Assembly (NCBI GenBank): GCA_009869945.1
Contig: WIXG01000309.1
Location: forward strand, 1-64,000
Origin: Mesaphorura yosii
Lineage: Eukaryota > Arthropoda > Collembola > Poduromorpha > Tullbergiidae
Direction: 5' to 3'
DNA length: 64,000 nucleotides
Shown: positions 11,843-23,412 of the stretch, piece after piece
Layout of the letters: every line of letters begins with the position of its first letter
Position numbering within the stretch: the first letter of the stretch is position 1
The notes under the pieces: generated by a model
What the model was told of the DNA's origin: nothing
The model's input: the letters and a program-made list of their open reading frames with translations, nothing else
Databases searched by the model: none
Position numbers and translations under genes: made by a program

Positions 11843-12081
11843 ATAACGAAGCCATGTACGAATTTCATCCAGATAAGTAATGCTCGCCGGTGAGAAATCT
11901 CGTGGTAGACTGTTTACTTTCAACAGGTGTGAATGTAAACAAAAATTGCAAATGTCAACAATGTGATAAAAGTGTTGATGTTTTAGCCCTGGCATCCTAA
12001 TTTCCTAATTATTATAGCAGAGACTATTTAGTAAGATATCGAGCCACTTTGAGTTGCAATTGGTTAGCCGAGACTTAGTCA

Positions 12082-13439
12082 TTATTTTTTTTCACCTGAT
12101 GGATCAGCTTCTGCAACGATATTACTTTCAGCTCCAATAAATTCATCACCGTTATTGCGAAAATCCACACGCTCAAGTTCCACGTAGTTTGTGTTCGTTC
12201 GTGAACGAGACAGTGGCCGTCCAGCCGAGGTCCGTTTCAAGTGTGAGTTGCGCTTCCATTGAGGACCGACGGAACTGTGATTATGAAAGTGGTGGTGATG
12301 ATGATGTCGATTCATAAACCCACTCCACTTATTTCTGACTGTGTCATTTGCTGCCAGGTCTTGAAGATTCGTTGACCATGCTGGTATTTCAAATGGAAGA
12401 TTTTCGTTTACCGATTCTAATGTCCTGTTCACGGCCTGCTTGTGCAGAGCCCAGTAGTCGTGCCAGCTCATTCCAGATGGGTGAGCGTGATGTTTACGGC
12501 CGTGCCAACGATAACTCCTGCGACCACCTCGCCTTCCTCCACGCCCTCCGTGTCTGGTGCACTTGGGCTTAGTGAAGCAGTGACCAAGGACAGACCATTT
12601 TTGTCCAGGAACACAAAACAGCGTTGGGTCTTTAGGCAGGCTACATGCGACTCTGACCGGTGTGCAGCGTGGCTTCACTTTCTGAGAAAATCCATTGAAA
12701 ACTACGACTTCGTTTGGAAATGTGCACGGTCCTTGTGTGTTGGTCTTGTAACATTCTTTTGTTTCCTGATATTGAAACCAAAATGAGCCCGTTGTTGTTC
12801 CGTCATTCCCTGCACCTTCGAGCTCATCATCGAATTCTGAGGTGGAGTTCTCGCCCTTGTTGGTGCATGGATTTGTTTCACATCTGGGCAGTTGACTACG
12901 GTGATCCAAAGTGATCCATTCGTCGGTATTACATGGCCCCTAAGGAGTTATTCATAGTTCATTATGACCAAGTAATCGATTGCTCACATAAATTCAACAA
13001 GAAGTGCACCTGTGTACCTGTTCATATGCCATGTAACACCGCGCTTCTTCTGGCCAATAAATCAATGGACGATGACATCTGAGCGAGTGATCACAATCGC
13101 AGTCGCCATAATCTCCATTCGTCGGATCAGCGTAGAATTTCATGAGTTCTCCGCACGGTCCTTTCTCGCCAACTTTGTAGCATTGTTGTGTGTCGTTGTA
13201 ATATCTGTACACGGATGCCAAATGCGCATTGTCGGGTTCTGGAGACAAGTCAGTGCAAAGCTCAGAAGTTCTACAACAGCACAACAAATTGTAAAATTAG
13301 GATTCCAGAGTAAAGAGGTCTTCGACACAATTAATGCCAGCAGATGAGGGACTTACTCGACAGCAAAGACGGCCATCTCAGACTTCACTTGGGCTACACC
13401 AACGACGGCGATTGTTAACAATAATAGTTTGAAATCCAT
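12082..13439 (-). CDS. Secreted Cys-rich protein resembling DUF4789, His/Arg-rich tail
   Basis: Three minus-strand exons (13357-13439, 13018-13270, 12082-12939) give 397 residues. Residues 1-20 (MDFKLLLLTIAVVGVAQVKS) are a clean signal peptide. The body repeats a CY-x(5-6)-GPC unit: NDTQQCYKVGEKGPCGE, then ARCYMAYEQGPCNTDEWI spanning the second intron, then KECYKTNTQGPCTFPNE. This fits the DUF4789 pattern known from insect secreted proteins; the assignment is from memory of the motif. Around residues 240-270 there is a Gly/Arg-rich segment with GGRGGRRGGRR, and further on a run of six His in a His/Asn-rich patch. Function unknown; a cuticular, salivary or extracellular-matrix role is possible. 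A TATA box and initiator lie upstream at the right distance. Confidence 0.8.
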
Positions 13440-15246
13440 TGTTTTGAAAGAGCTTCTGAATTCCTGTTCGATCTCCAATCTCAAAAACACTTGCACTTGC
13501 AGAATTGGTTCTATTTAGAAACGCTGTCTATCCTCTGTTCTGCTGAAGCATTGATAAAGTCTGGCTGACGCAAATTGTCGTCGCTTTGTATTTATATAAA
13601 GACTTCAATTACGACTTCTGTCACTTTATTTGGTCCAGCGTGTTGCGAATTGTGGCTGTGATGTGGGATAGTTCTCCAAGTACGCTTAATTAATTCGACC
13701 TTTGCTCATTATTTTAGTATTAATCAGCATCAACAGCGCGCGACAACGGCTACGAAGATGACTTCTGCTCTTCTCAGAATCCTCTGATATCAGCCACAGA
13801 ACAGCTCTGGAGGAGAGAGCATGCGAAGCGGGCAGGAGAATTGCAATGGAGCAATGTGCGTGGTACTTCGACGAAATTGGAAATGTTTTTATTATGAGTG
13901 ACATACGCTGCGAAATGCAAACTCACTGAGTGGCGATACGTGACGAGGCGACCAATTTATAATTTAGTGAGAATGACCCGAAATCAGGCGACGGAGTAGT
14001 TTCAGAGAATTAAGGTTAGGAAAGAAGGAGGTTATCAGTTGGGTGATTTATCGCGACATCATGAGACTTGCATTACATTAATTAACAAGTGACCAAAAGT
14101 GGAAAGATACTGCCAGTGCTTGGAAACCCTTGCTGGTTTTAACAAGATCTTGGAACATAATGCGGAGATTTCCAGAGTCCTGATAAGGGCTGGGTTTTAT
14201 TACCTGTGTTAAAGCTTGTAAACATTTCTTGGAACTGTTTAACAAGTCAATTCATATGTCCCGGATCTTTCAAGTTAGACTCTCACAAAGCAAAATATTG
14301 TCAGGTCAGACTTGTACTGTACTTCGGCGAGGTCGCATCTCGTTGACAGCTTGACGTCTTATGGATTGTGGCGGCACTTGTTAATGCCTAATGCGCATGA
14401 AAGTACCTCAACCATAAACTTGTTGACAACATTGGAGCATACATTAGGAAGTGGATTCAATCACTTCAAATAAACAGGACGCTTCTGAGTCCTTCCTTCA
14501 AAAACTCGAACTGTTGACCATCCGAATCCAACAGTACAGATTCAGTGTTGCTGTGAGTGGATTGTTCTAATGTGAGTCACTCATCACTTGTCTGCTGGAC
14601 CGAGTTAAAACTGACAGCGCGATAGATAAATAACAATTAAATGCAGCACGTACTTCCATTGGTAGAACTTTGAACTGTGTCCAGTCTAGCTCGATCAGAG
14701 TCGTGGAGACGTGATGCAAAAGCTCCGATTCCTTTGAAGCACCTTATTCGCAGGGCAGAGGATTAGATGAGTGTGCGCAAGTAGAGATCTGGATTCACGC
14801 ACGTCTCAACACTGAAGTGATATGGACTAGCGAACTATAACTATGGGATTCGAATAATAAAGGTTGTAATTTATGGCATTTGCAGATTCTGCAGTTGTAA
14901 TCTCCGTACATGCATGCGTACATGACCTTTTCAATGCTGTGAGAAATTTTACCACACGTGTCGTTTTTTGTCTGGAACATGTCTGCTCAACAATTATATT
15001 GTTCATCATCACGCAAAGATGCAGTAGGTCTGATAACAGTATGAGAAATTTTTTTATCTGGTGCAAAACTGGAGTCTTACGGCCGAGATGTCCTCGGCAC
15101 ACTCCAGGGAAAGTGGAAGGAACTGGTTCTTGGTCAAACTCTCCAATCATAGAAATTATGCTATGACGCCTTCCTTAAAAGATTCTGGATTCTTGGCAGT
15201 TGACTCTTGAACTCCGGGCAAGTCAGTCAGTTCCAGTCTTCGGAAA
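13440..15246. other. Intergenic, 1.8 kb
   Basis: Apart from the minus-strand promoter near 13570-13600 I see no gene. ORFs at 13686-13904 and 14795-15166 overlap on both strands and have no recognisable content. The last 70 bp, with a TTAAAAG at about 15175 and repeated TCAGT initiator-like motifs near 15221, probably form the promoter of the gene at 15247. Confidence 0.4.
13591..13600 (-). promoter_or_regulatory. TATA box of the DUF4789-like gene
   Basis: TTTATATAAA on the minus strand lies ~150 bp upstream of the ATG at 13439. A GTCAGC initiator-like motif follows at ~32 nt (A at about 13566), the normal TATA-to-start spacing in arthropods. Confidence 0.6.
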
Positions 15247-15619
15247 ATGAAGTCGTCCAGTTCAGCAGTGATTTGTGCACTTGCATTTATTGCAACCGCC
15301 TATGTGTTTGTGCGCATAGATGGTTTGCGCCTAGTCAAATTTTCAAGTAAGCAAATTGGTTCACGGTGGGTCTAAAGCATTCAAACGAAGAATCCAATAA
15401 AATTCAATTTTCGAATTAATTTGCTTTTCAGCACGAAACAGCCGCTGCGTCATATTTCAGTCGTACGTGCCAGAGGATAATTCATGCACTTACTGCTTCT
15501 GCTTCCCGTTCAACTGGTATAATTGCTGGACGCGAAGGTTCTGTTCTGCAAGAGGCGATTTGTCAGCAGCCGTAAACAACGCCAACAGCAGAGCAGCTTA
15601 CTCATTGAAGAAGTTTTAG
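15247..15619 (+). CDS. Small Cys-rich secreted peptide A (tandem paralogue pair)
   Basis: Two exons, 15247-15346 and 15432-15619 (phase-1 intron), give 95 residues. The N-terminus (SSSAVICALAFIATAYVFVRI) is a signal peptide or short membrane anchor. Exon 2 opens the conserved core: RCVIFQSYVPEDNSC, then TYCFC, FPFNWYNCWTRR and a final Cys. The six cysteines are spaced 12-2-1-7-5. The core is shared with the gene at 16192, which also splits at the same point and phase (Ser then T-R). A basic, Asn/Ala-rich tail follows. I recognise no family. The pattern suggests a disulfide-stabilised secreted peptide such as a defence, toxin-like or signalling peptide, but no function can be assigned. Confidence 0.72.
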
Positions 15620-16191
15620 TGAAGACAGGAGAGCAAGCAATGGATTACGCCAATGCAATGTTAGCGAGCCCTTGTGATAATTATCTGCGCAATTGTCTCA
15701 CCAATGCAAAATTGTAATTGCCTTCAACGCATACCAATTCACATAAAGTACTTCATGCAGCAAAGCGTAAGAGTGGGTGACGATTCTGACGATGGGAATT
15801 AAACTTGAACTTCTTTTCTATGTTTTCCTGTTTTCCTAAATCGTTAAAGTTAAATATTAGAATATTTACTACTTAATTAGTGTAGGTTGCCCAACTACCA
15901 AGATGGAGTCGAGTAGACACGCACCATAAATTCATGACCGTTAAACCCATTTTCTTACACTTCCACTAAATCCACTTTGGGAATTTGATTGAGAAAATGC
16001 ACATGCAAAGGAAGACAACCACGTACCTGACTTTGAGTCTAAATTGCTTAGACTCGCAGACTCGATTACCAAGATCACTCAATTGCAAGATCAAGACAAA
16101 ATTGTGGAGACGTGCTTCCTGAAACCCGATCTGAATTGTGCGTTGTACGCTCAAATCCAATTGCATCCGCCTTTACAATCGAAGTGCAATA
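15620..16191. other. Intergenic between the two Cys-rich peptide genes
   Basis: No coding similarity to either flanking gene beyond random ORFs. It presumably holds the 3' end of peptide A and the promoter of peptide B. Confidence 0.4.
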
Positions 16192-16615
16192 ATGAAGACC
16201 ACTTTGGGAAGCTCAATCTTAACTACAGTCATTGTGACAATCATAATCCAGATGTCAGTGCAACAAGTAGCCGGAAGCATCTTTTTAAACGCCCTCTTTC
16301 AAGAACTTCGACCAATATTTTCAAGTAAGTCAAAGCCACTGGAAACAACACCATGTGAAATAGTAGATTATGATATTATATATACCTGGTGTTGCAGCTC
16401 GGGCCGATAGGTGCACAATATTTCAGGCGTATGTCCCAGACGACTCTCCATGCACTTTCTGCATCTGCTTCCCGTTCAACTGGTACAATTGCTGGACACG
16501 TCGTGGCATTTGCATCGAGGAACAAACTAAAAGACTTTTGTCCACCACAACCATAAACTATAAAACAACGACGACGGGATCGACGACCTTGAAGCCCTCG
16601 ACATCCCCGGAATAG
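16192..16615 (+). CDS. Small Cys-rich secreted peptide B (tandem paralogue pair)
   Basis: Two exons, 16192-16324 and 16398-16615 (phase 1), give 116 residues. Residues 1-28 (ILTTVIVTIIIQMSVQQVAG within it) form a signal peptide. The core in exon 2, RCTIFQAYVPDDSPC then TFCICFPFNWYNCWTRR, is nearly the same as in the gene at 15247. Cys spacing is 12-2-1-7-6, one residue longer in the last gap. The C-terminal tail is Thr/Ser-rich (TTTTGSTTLKPSTSPE), a likely O-glycosylation region, whereas peptide A has a basic tail. Shared exon structure and core show a tandem duplication followed by tail divergence. Family and function unknown. Confidence 0.75.
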
Positions 16616-17793
16616 GGTCGCCTGGAAACAGGCTGACAGACTCAATATCGACAAAATCAAGTGCTGTGCCCACGTCATGAACGCTTGTTCTGATTCAAGA
16701 CCTGTGAACAGAAAAGCTTATGTGAACCATTTCTTATACTTTCACATAGTTGAAGCTATGTTGGTTGATGTTACTACAATTAATCCTTTTTTGCATACAT
16801 GTTTGTAGTTTTTTCGCAAAGTCAATACATGCGACTGATTTAGTAAGTTTTTTTTGACTGATCATTTATTGTGTGAGTCCAGCCATCGTTATTTGTCGAC
16901 AGAAAAATGACTGACTTTGCTCAGGAAGCGTAAATTAAGCTCGACCATTGCCAGTGAACTACATACTACTACAAAATTGCAACTGTGTGTCATAAGCTCC
17001 TCTTCTCATGAGTTAAACCCGCCTAAATGCAACAGATGCAGTATGTCGATAAAACAAAGCCATTAAGTTAGTTCAAGACTTCCAAGGGCCAACTACGTTT
17101 TCTCCTACCACAGTACGGTCTACTGCATGTAATGCTTTTTTGTCTCCCAGACAAAAGGCTCACGCTCCAACTCTTGTGTCTGGCTTCAACTGCTGGTACG
17201 CTTGAATTGCTTCGTCATTTTATTGATCGATCCGAAGTCCGAGTCGTCTCACTCGGAATATTCCTAGAAGCACAACTATTTTGATATGCTGACGGCACGT
17301 GTAGTAGTCCAAGCTCGGGCTTTCTCTTCTCTGCTCTGTATAAATCGAATTGCGCAGAATGTCACCAGTGAAGGTAGCTGCTGCATGTTCCATTGCAGAC
17401 TATGTATTCCAGAAGCCACTGTAAAAGGTGTCCTTCAAAACCCATTATTCTGGGCCTGTAACCTTCCGTAAATTAGTTCATAGGCGAGCAATCGTGCTTC
17501 AAACCCAAGCAATTTATCGGCTTCTGTCTTCGGTGCAATCAAAGAGTTAAGTTCTATTAGAGCAAGGCAAGAAGGAGCCACGGGAAATTTCCACGGAATA
17601 TCAGTCATAATAAATTCATGCAGTTTAGCGTTCGTGACATTGCAACTTCTTTTCAAAGACAACTCAGTAATTTATCAGTCCATTACAAACCCAAAATTAA
17701 TTGAAAGAAAACTCCGATTCCTTGTGGGAAAATTGAAGAATACGTTTGCTGGATTTTACTAGCTGATGTGACCAGTGAGCGCAAAAGACGGGA
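16616..17793. other. Intergenic, 1.2 kb
   Basis: No supported gene. Short ORFs at 17286-17471 and 17435-17955 lack splice-consistent continuation or family content. It holds the promoter of the membrane-protein gene at 17794. Confidence 0.4.
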
Positions 17794-18821
17794 ATGGAGA
17801 ATTATTACCGAAATAAAAGCCGTGCAATCGCGATCATTGACATTGTAAGCTATTGGGCGGTATGCTGCTGGCGTATTAATTAACAAGGTATGAATAAATA
17901 TTGTGGTGCTTTCAGATTTGGTCAAGCGTTGGGCTTGGTTCGACCATTTTATCATTCTTTGGTCTGGCGTTACTGACGCAGTCCGACAGAAACGAGTTCA
18001 ATAAGCGAACGGAGACGTTCAATACTGAGCTGGCTCTTGACGATTCAACTGGTCCAAATGACGAAATCTATTTCCGACCAAACAACAGGCGAACTCATGG
18101 AGGGCTGTATAATGAAGGTATGACCACGAAAAAATAAGACAACAGGCAGCCGTCAATGCATCATTTGTCATTTACGTGTATTGATTGTAGTGAATCTTCG
18201 CGCAAATGTGGTTCTTGGCGCCATAATGCTTGCAATGGCCATAAACACCATACAACTGATTGCAGCAATCCGGCTTCTGAAAGCATGCGACATTGTAAGT
18301 GAATAAAAAGTCACTTTTGTTTTCCGTATGCTGCCAGCATTAACTGCACTGTCCGTGTTAATTAGGACGTTGACACACACAAGTCGATCAAATCATGTCG
18401 GTTCTGGTGCTGCATCACCATCTTCTTCGTCGTGATCATTGGACTTCATCTGTTTACACCGGGCAGAATCACAGTTCCGGGGCAAATCTTCTCGATGGCA
18501 CAGATCCTGTTCCGAGCTCTTGGCTTGTACTATGTGAGCGAATTCATCAAGGAAATGGCACACGCATCTATTCTCCCAATGAATATTGGCGCTGGTGCTG
18601 CTGGCGGACTCGGAGGAGCAGGACATCCATTCCCTCATGGGCATCCGAGCAACCATCCATTGAATCTTAACAACAGTCACATAAATCCCATGATGATGCA
18701 GTCAAACAGGTTGAACTTCTTTCCGAAGCCGCCACCAGGATACCCAACCAACGAAGAGCCGCCGCCTCCGTACACGACCTCAGAAGCGCCACCGCCGTAC
18801 GAACATGTGGGGAAGATCTAA
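17794..18821 (+). CDS. Four-helix membrane protein with C-terminal PPxY motifs
   Basis: Four exons (17794-17844, 17916-18117, 18191-18294, 18366-18821) give 270 residues. The first exon is only 17 codons (ATG at 17794) and ends inside helix 1 (AIAIIDI joined to IWSSVGLGSTILSFFGLALL). Hydrophobic helices lie at about 12-36, 88-112 (VVLGAIMLAMAINTIQLIA), 130-148 (FWCCITIFFVVIIGLHLF) and 160-180. A loop after helix 1 is polar. The cytoplasmic tail is Gly/Ala-rich, His/Asn-rich and ends with PPPPY and PPPY motifs, known binding sites for WW domains of Nedd4-type ubiquitin ligases. The layout recalls LAPTM4/5 lysosomal proteins, but I see no sequence match. It resembles the gene at 20477 in its split first helix. 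Function unknown. Confidence 0.72.
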
Positions 18822-20476
18822 ATTCCATTGCTAAACAATTGGGAATTGATACGGTATGTACGGACAAGTCTCGGAATTTCAAGCTGATCTGTGAACTATT
18901 GTTAGTGTAAAAATACGCATAGAAGACCTGTAGCAGAATACTTGACTAATGTGGTTAGAATCATTTAAAGTACCCAATCAATCAAGTCAGCTATTTATTA
19001 AATCTTAACGCTTTCCACTCATACAAATGCAAAATATAAATGCAAGCTTGCTATCCTTTAGCTTCCTTAAATAAGCATAGACCAGTTTATCCATTGTCCA
19101 GCATGCTTGTGCAAAGTCTCTAATTTATTGTACTATGTGCGAAATTGGGAAGGATATGAATTAGGATTGGACGGACCAGTGACTGTGCTTCAGCAAGCAG
19201 AATTTAATGACGTGTCAAGATGGAATAATTATGGGAATGGATGCGAAAATCAATTATCTATTAACCAATTTGCATTAATAAATAATTGTTTGTATGTCGC
19301 CTGTGATTGATTGATGGGCCACTCGGTCACTAAGCCAGCGCTATAATTTAATGAGACTCTTGCTGCTGCTGCTTTCCGTTGGTTCTAGCAGCCATGATCT
19401 CTGCAGTTGCACCACACAACGTGAACTTTCCACTGGCATTTGAGATAGAGTAATGCATGAATGGAATATAGATGAAAAGGACCGGTTGCTGCTGCTCATT
19501 GATTTTTTATCCATTCACTTTCTGCACGCGTTTGCAGATGCCATAAAATATTCGCTTCCTGTCGTTTTCCATATTTCTAATGTTAACTGATTGCTCGGAT
19601 CTCCAAAAATAACTCGCGCTTATTAAAAATTTACGAATCGGTGAATATTGAATCGTGCATAAATTCCATCCGGTGCTGGGTGCTGTTCGACGTCTGGGAG
19701 TTGAGACGCGTATTTGTGCCTGTCTGCTCCGTGGCTCTGTCTTAGCCTTGGATTCACGCGTACTTAAGCAATTCCTGCTCCTGGTTCCTTTTGAGCTACT
19801 ATAGACCATAGTCTCGCCATAAGCATAACATTGCCGTTGTGTATCTATTGAATTATCATGAGTCGAGTGCATGGAAATGGGAAATGGTGAATAAATAGAA
19901 AGAAAAAACGGGAAGGCATGGACCGAACGGGTGAAAGTGAAACTTGATCTTTCTGGTGCAGCAGCCCGAGTAAATGCACCCAAGAATGGGATTCTGTTAC
20001 AATGTACCTCAGGCACAGACACAAGACTAGGACTCTAGGACCAAGGTTGACGGAGGAAGAAGAAAGTGTAAAGAGATTTATATATTTTGGTTCTCCGGGG
20101 AGAGAAAGTCAAAACCAAACCAGTGCAGTGTGCAGGCAGGCAGGCTTGCCAACTGAAGAGCTGACGCATAGAAGATGGGAACTCAGGAGCCCAACAAGTC
20201 CAGCAGAGTTGCAGAATCCAGCTCATCTTTCTGTAGCCACATTCATCCTGCTCGTGCACGAAACGTTCCAACGCTCCTCTGCACGCTGAGCACGAACCGT
20301 CGGGCAGGTGCAAATGGAGATATTCCCGCAATTAAGTATTTTTCTAAGCCTCCTCCTTCCTCCTCTTTCTAGTCAACTGGTAGCCTTAACTTAACCGTAG
20401 TGCACGCATTGTTAACTAGTGATACCATAAAGACACATTACCTTTGTTCCTACTCTGCTAAACTCGTTCATTAGCA
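18822..20476. other. Intergenic, 1.65 kb
   Basis: No supported gene. A minus-strand ORF of 171 residues (19507-20022) is Ser/Arg-rich with no family content. Short simple repeats occur: CTGCTGCTGCTG at about 19360 and GCAGGCAGGCAGGC-like at about 20131. The promoter of the gene at 20477 lies here. Confidence 0.4.
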
Positions 20477-21701
20477 ATGAATATTCACGAGGCTCCGGAC
20501 ACTTCGAAGTATCGGGGCAAATGTGTCATCATTCTGATCATCGACACGGTAAGTTCTGAGCGGGTGATTGGAAAATTGACTTGCGATACGCATAACGTTT
20601 GTCTTTGTGTGCAGGGGTTGTTCATATTCGATTTGGCACGGACGGCGTATTTTATCATTCTCGAACTCGTGACGTCTGCAGCGGGCGGACATGTCAAGCT
20701 TCATAATCAGCAATTAAGCTCACTCTACAAACCTGACTTTAGTACGTACTCCAGTAATAATTCCAGTAACGGCACAGCAATAACCGACGGTAAAGCTGGA
20801 CTGACGCCATCCACAATTATACAAAATGCCAAGAAACTAGTTAAGCAAGCTTCGACAACAATTGCGTCTACGATTCTGCGTCAATCGACGAGACATGACC
20901 TGCATAATGCAATAAATAATAGTTCGAGATCGTCGTATGCTGCGGCTTTGGTGGCACCCGAAGCCGAATCACCAGAGGACCTGATAGGTGAGGCCACTCC
21001 TTCAAGTGTATATTCAAATGGTAACTCAGCATTCGTTTCAGGAAAGTGAACCTCATTTCTTATGCTTACTTCCAGGGCCATTTGCGAGTGAAATCAAGTT
21101 CCACGAAGAGAAAGAGCCATCAGAGACTGACAAAATGATTGTCGGCTATGTCTGCTCTATTGTGATCATAATTATACAAATCTGGGCTTGTACGACACTG
21201 TGGAAAGCTTGTCAGCCTGAGATTCACCCAAGACTTGGTGCAAAATGTTGTCGTAAATACTGCAACTACACTCTGTTCCCCCGCATTCCTCTCGTCCTCT
21301 TCAAGTGGTCAATTCCCGGAGTGATATTTTTGCTTGGTGAAACAACGGTGGTATGCATATTTGCGATAAGTTACTGTCTTGTTAGCTATCATTGGGTGAG
21401 CGAGTATGGCAAGGAGTTGCTTGAGCTCACGTCTGGGTCCTCGACAATTACGACAGCCACGGCTGCTGCGACGGCGGCGTGGCAAAACAACATTGCTTTC
21501 GTGAACTCGACTGCGAACCCGGACGGTGACCTGGACCTGCATCAATTGAGTACGAGTGGGAGCATCGCGCTGAATATGAACGGAGGAACAACTACCACGA
21601 CAGGTGGTCTGGGGAGTAGCTTGGAAGGAGACGAGGACGAAGAGATCTATCGTCCACCGCAGCACGAGATCCCAAAGCACGAAAGGATCGGATATCGGTG
21701 A
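20477..21701 (+). CDS. Four-helix membrane protein, distant paralogue of the 17794 gene
   Basis: Three exons (20477-20548, 20615-20987, 21076-21701) give 356 residues. As in the gene at 17794, a short first exon ends within helix 1 (CVIILIIDT joined to GLFIFDLARTAYFIILELV). A long Ser/Asn-rich loop follows (residues ~55-150, several N-x-S/T sites, so probably lumenal or extracellular). Then come helices MIVGYVCSIVIIIIQIWAC (~167-185), a Cys-rich turn (KCCRKYCNY), VLFKWSIPGVIFLLGE and VVCIFAISYCLVSYHW. The tail is Thr/Ala-rich and acidic and lacks PPxY motifs. Similar topology, intron position and adjacency suggest an old tandem duplication; sequence identity is low. Function unknown. Confidence 0.7.
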
Positions 21702-23412
21702 ATCACACTACATATGGGTATTTTACTCCTCTGTGTCAATGCAAAGCAAAAAGCTCAACCATTTTATGATTACGATTAAGACAAACGATTACGTGATTAC
21801 GAGAAATTATGTCCTAGACACTTTTCTATTGTTACACTATGTGATGAGATTATACGTAACGCAATGGATAAAGAAATGTCTGATTAACTAGTGAGTAACA
21901 TTAGCCAAAGCCAAGTCAATCTATGCCAGTAATAAGTAGCTTATAAATCGTAACTGTAACTCTTACAAGGTACAAAACCAAGTCTAGTACTTGAACTTGA
22001 TATATGCACACCACACTGAACTTACTTCCTTGCGTTTGTTCGTTGTCTAGTCGGTAGCCAAAGGAAAGCAATAGAACAATGCAATGTGATGCATTAGAAA
22101 TGTAATTATGCATTCGTGGCCGGTATAAATGTTCATATGCAATTAGAATAGAATTAATCAAAATTCCGACCGAATCGGGCTTAGTTCCGTCTCCGTCTCA
22201 TTGTTACTCTGCGTAATGCTGTTCTGTTTTGTTGGATCTGTTGACAGAATTTTCATTGTTGTATATTTTGTGTGCCAAATAGTTATGTGACAATAAAGGA
22301 TGTCATCTATTTAGTTTGCTGTCATAACTGTGCAATTCATTCGTTGGCATTTCGGAGTTGGGGAGAATTAAGAGAAATTAATCTGCGACTGTGTAAAGAG
22401 GATAAGAAGATTCTCACCCTTGAGAGAGTGGCAATACATGAGTTATGCGTTTATTTACAACCGTTAATCGTTATCATCCTGTTACAATCCGTCGTGATTT
22501 CAATTTTGCCAAAATGCATAATAGTAATTGACTAATTTGAGAAATGCCAATTCACTTTCATTGCGAGTCTTGAAACCTGGCCCGACAAGTAAAGATTCGC
22601 TTTCTACGGCACGCCATTCGACAGAGCTGCCTTGACTGTTAAAACTTTGTACATAATAACAGTTAATAATTTCTGAATAATTTCACGAGACATGCCAACC
22701 GCTACACCAAAAATCGAGTTCTGTACAATTACGCTGTCAAGGAGTCTCGCCGAGTGCAAGTTAAGAGGAAGAAAGTTTAGCTGCACAACTTTTCTGCTGC
22801 GTGAAAAACCTGATCTGGTCTACAGCAGCCGCATGTTTGATGTTATTGTGCGTTTTGTGCGGCAGGTGAGCTGAATTCCTAATTGTGCTCTTGAATTGAA
22901 TGAAGAAGATGTGAGACACAAACAAGCCAGTCCACTGCGCGCACGGCGAGACCTTTGTTAACCTGTTAACCTGTTATGTACTTGATTAAGTGGCAATGAA
23001 AATGATCGTCGTGTTTTAGTAGTGTACTGCGATACTCAAAATACAGCGACGACAAGTAATGTGAAGCGTTATTAAAGTGGTGTGCATCAGTAACGAAGAA
23101 CAAAAAAAGCCGAAGACGAATGCTACAAGACTTTAGACTTCCAATCAATGTAAACAATGTATGAATTTTACTTTGTTTGTGCTATAGGTCAACGGCCAAT
23201 GCGTTATAACACCGTCCACAATGAATTGGGACATTTACATTAACACGATGTAACATAATTAGCAAAAGATGAGATTCCTGAATAAAATCGAAAGCATAAA
23301 TATTGGCTACAGTCCCCGCGCGTCAGCGCAGTCAGAATTTCAAGGCAGATACATGTACTTGTGCTTGTGAAACTGTGTGTGCAGTGCTTCGGTGATCAGT
23401 TCCTCCTTCATC
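21702..23412. other. Intergenic, 1.7 kb
   Basis: AT-rich, no supported gene. A likely splice acceptor (GTGTGTGCAG, ending about 23381) directly before the next coding frame suggests that a non-coding or short coding first exon of the gene at 23413 lies somewhere here. Confidence 0.4.

Noticed and set aside
19507..20022. 171-residue minus-strand ORF
   Set aside because: Ser/Arg-rich without motifs; no supporting splice sites; overlaps ORFs in other frames.
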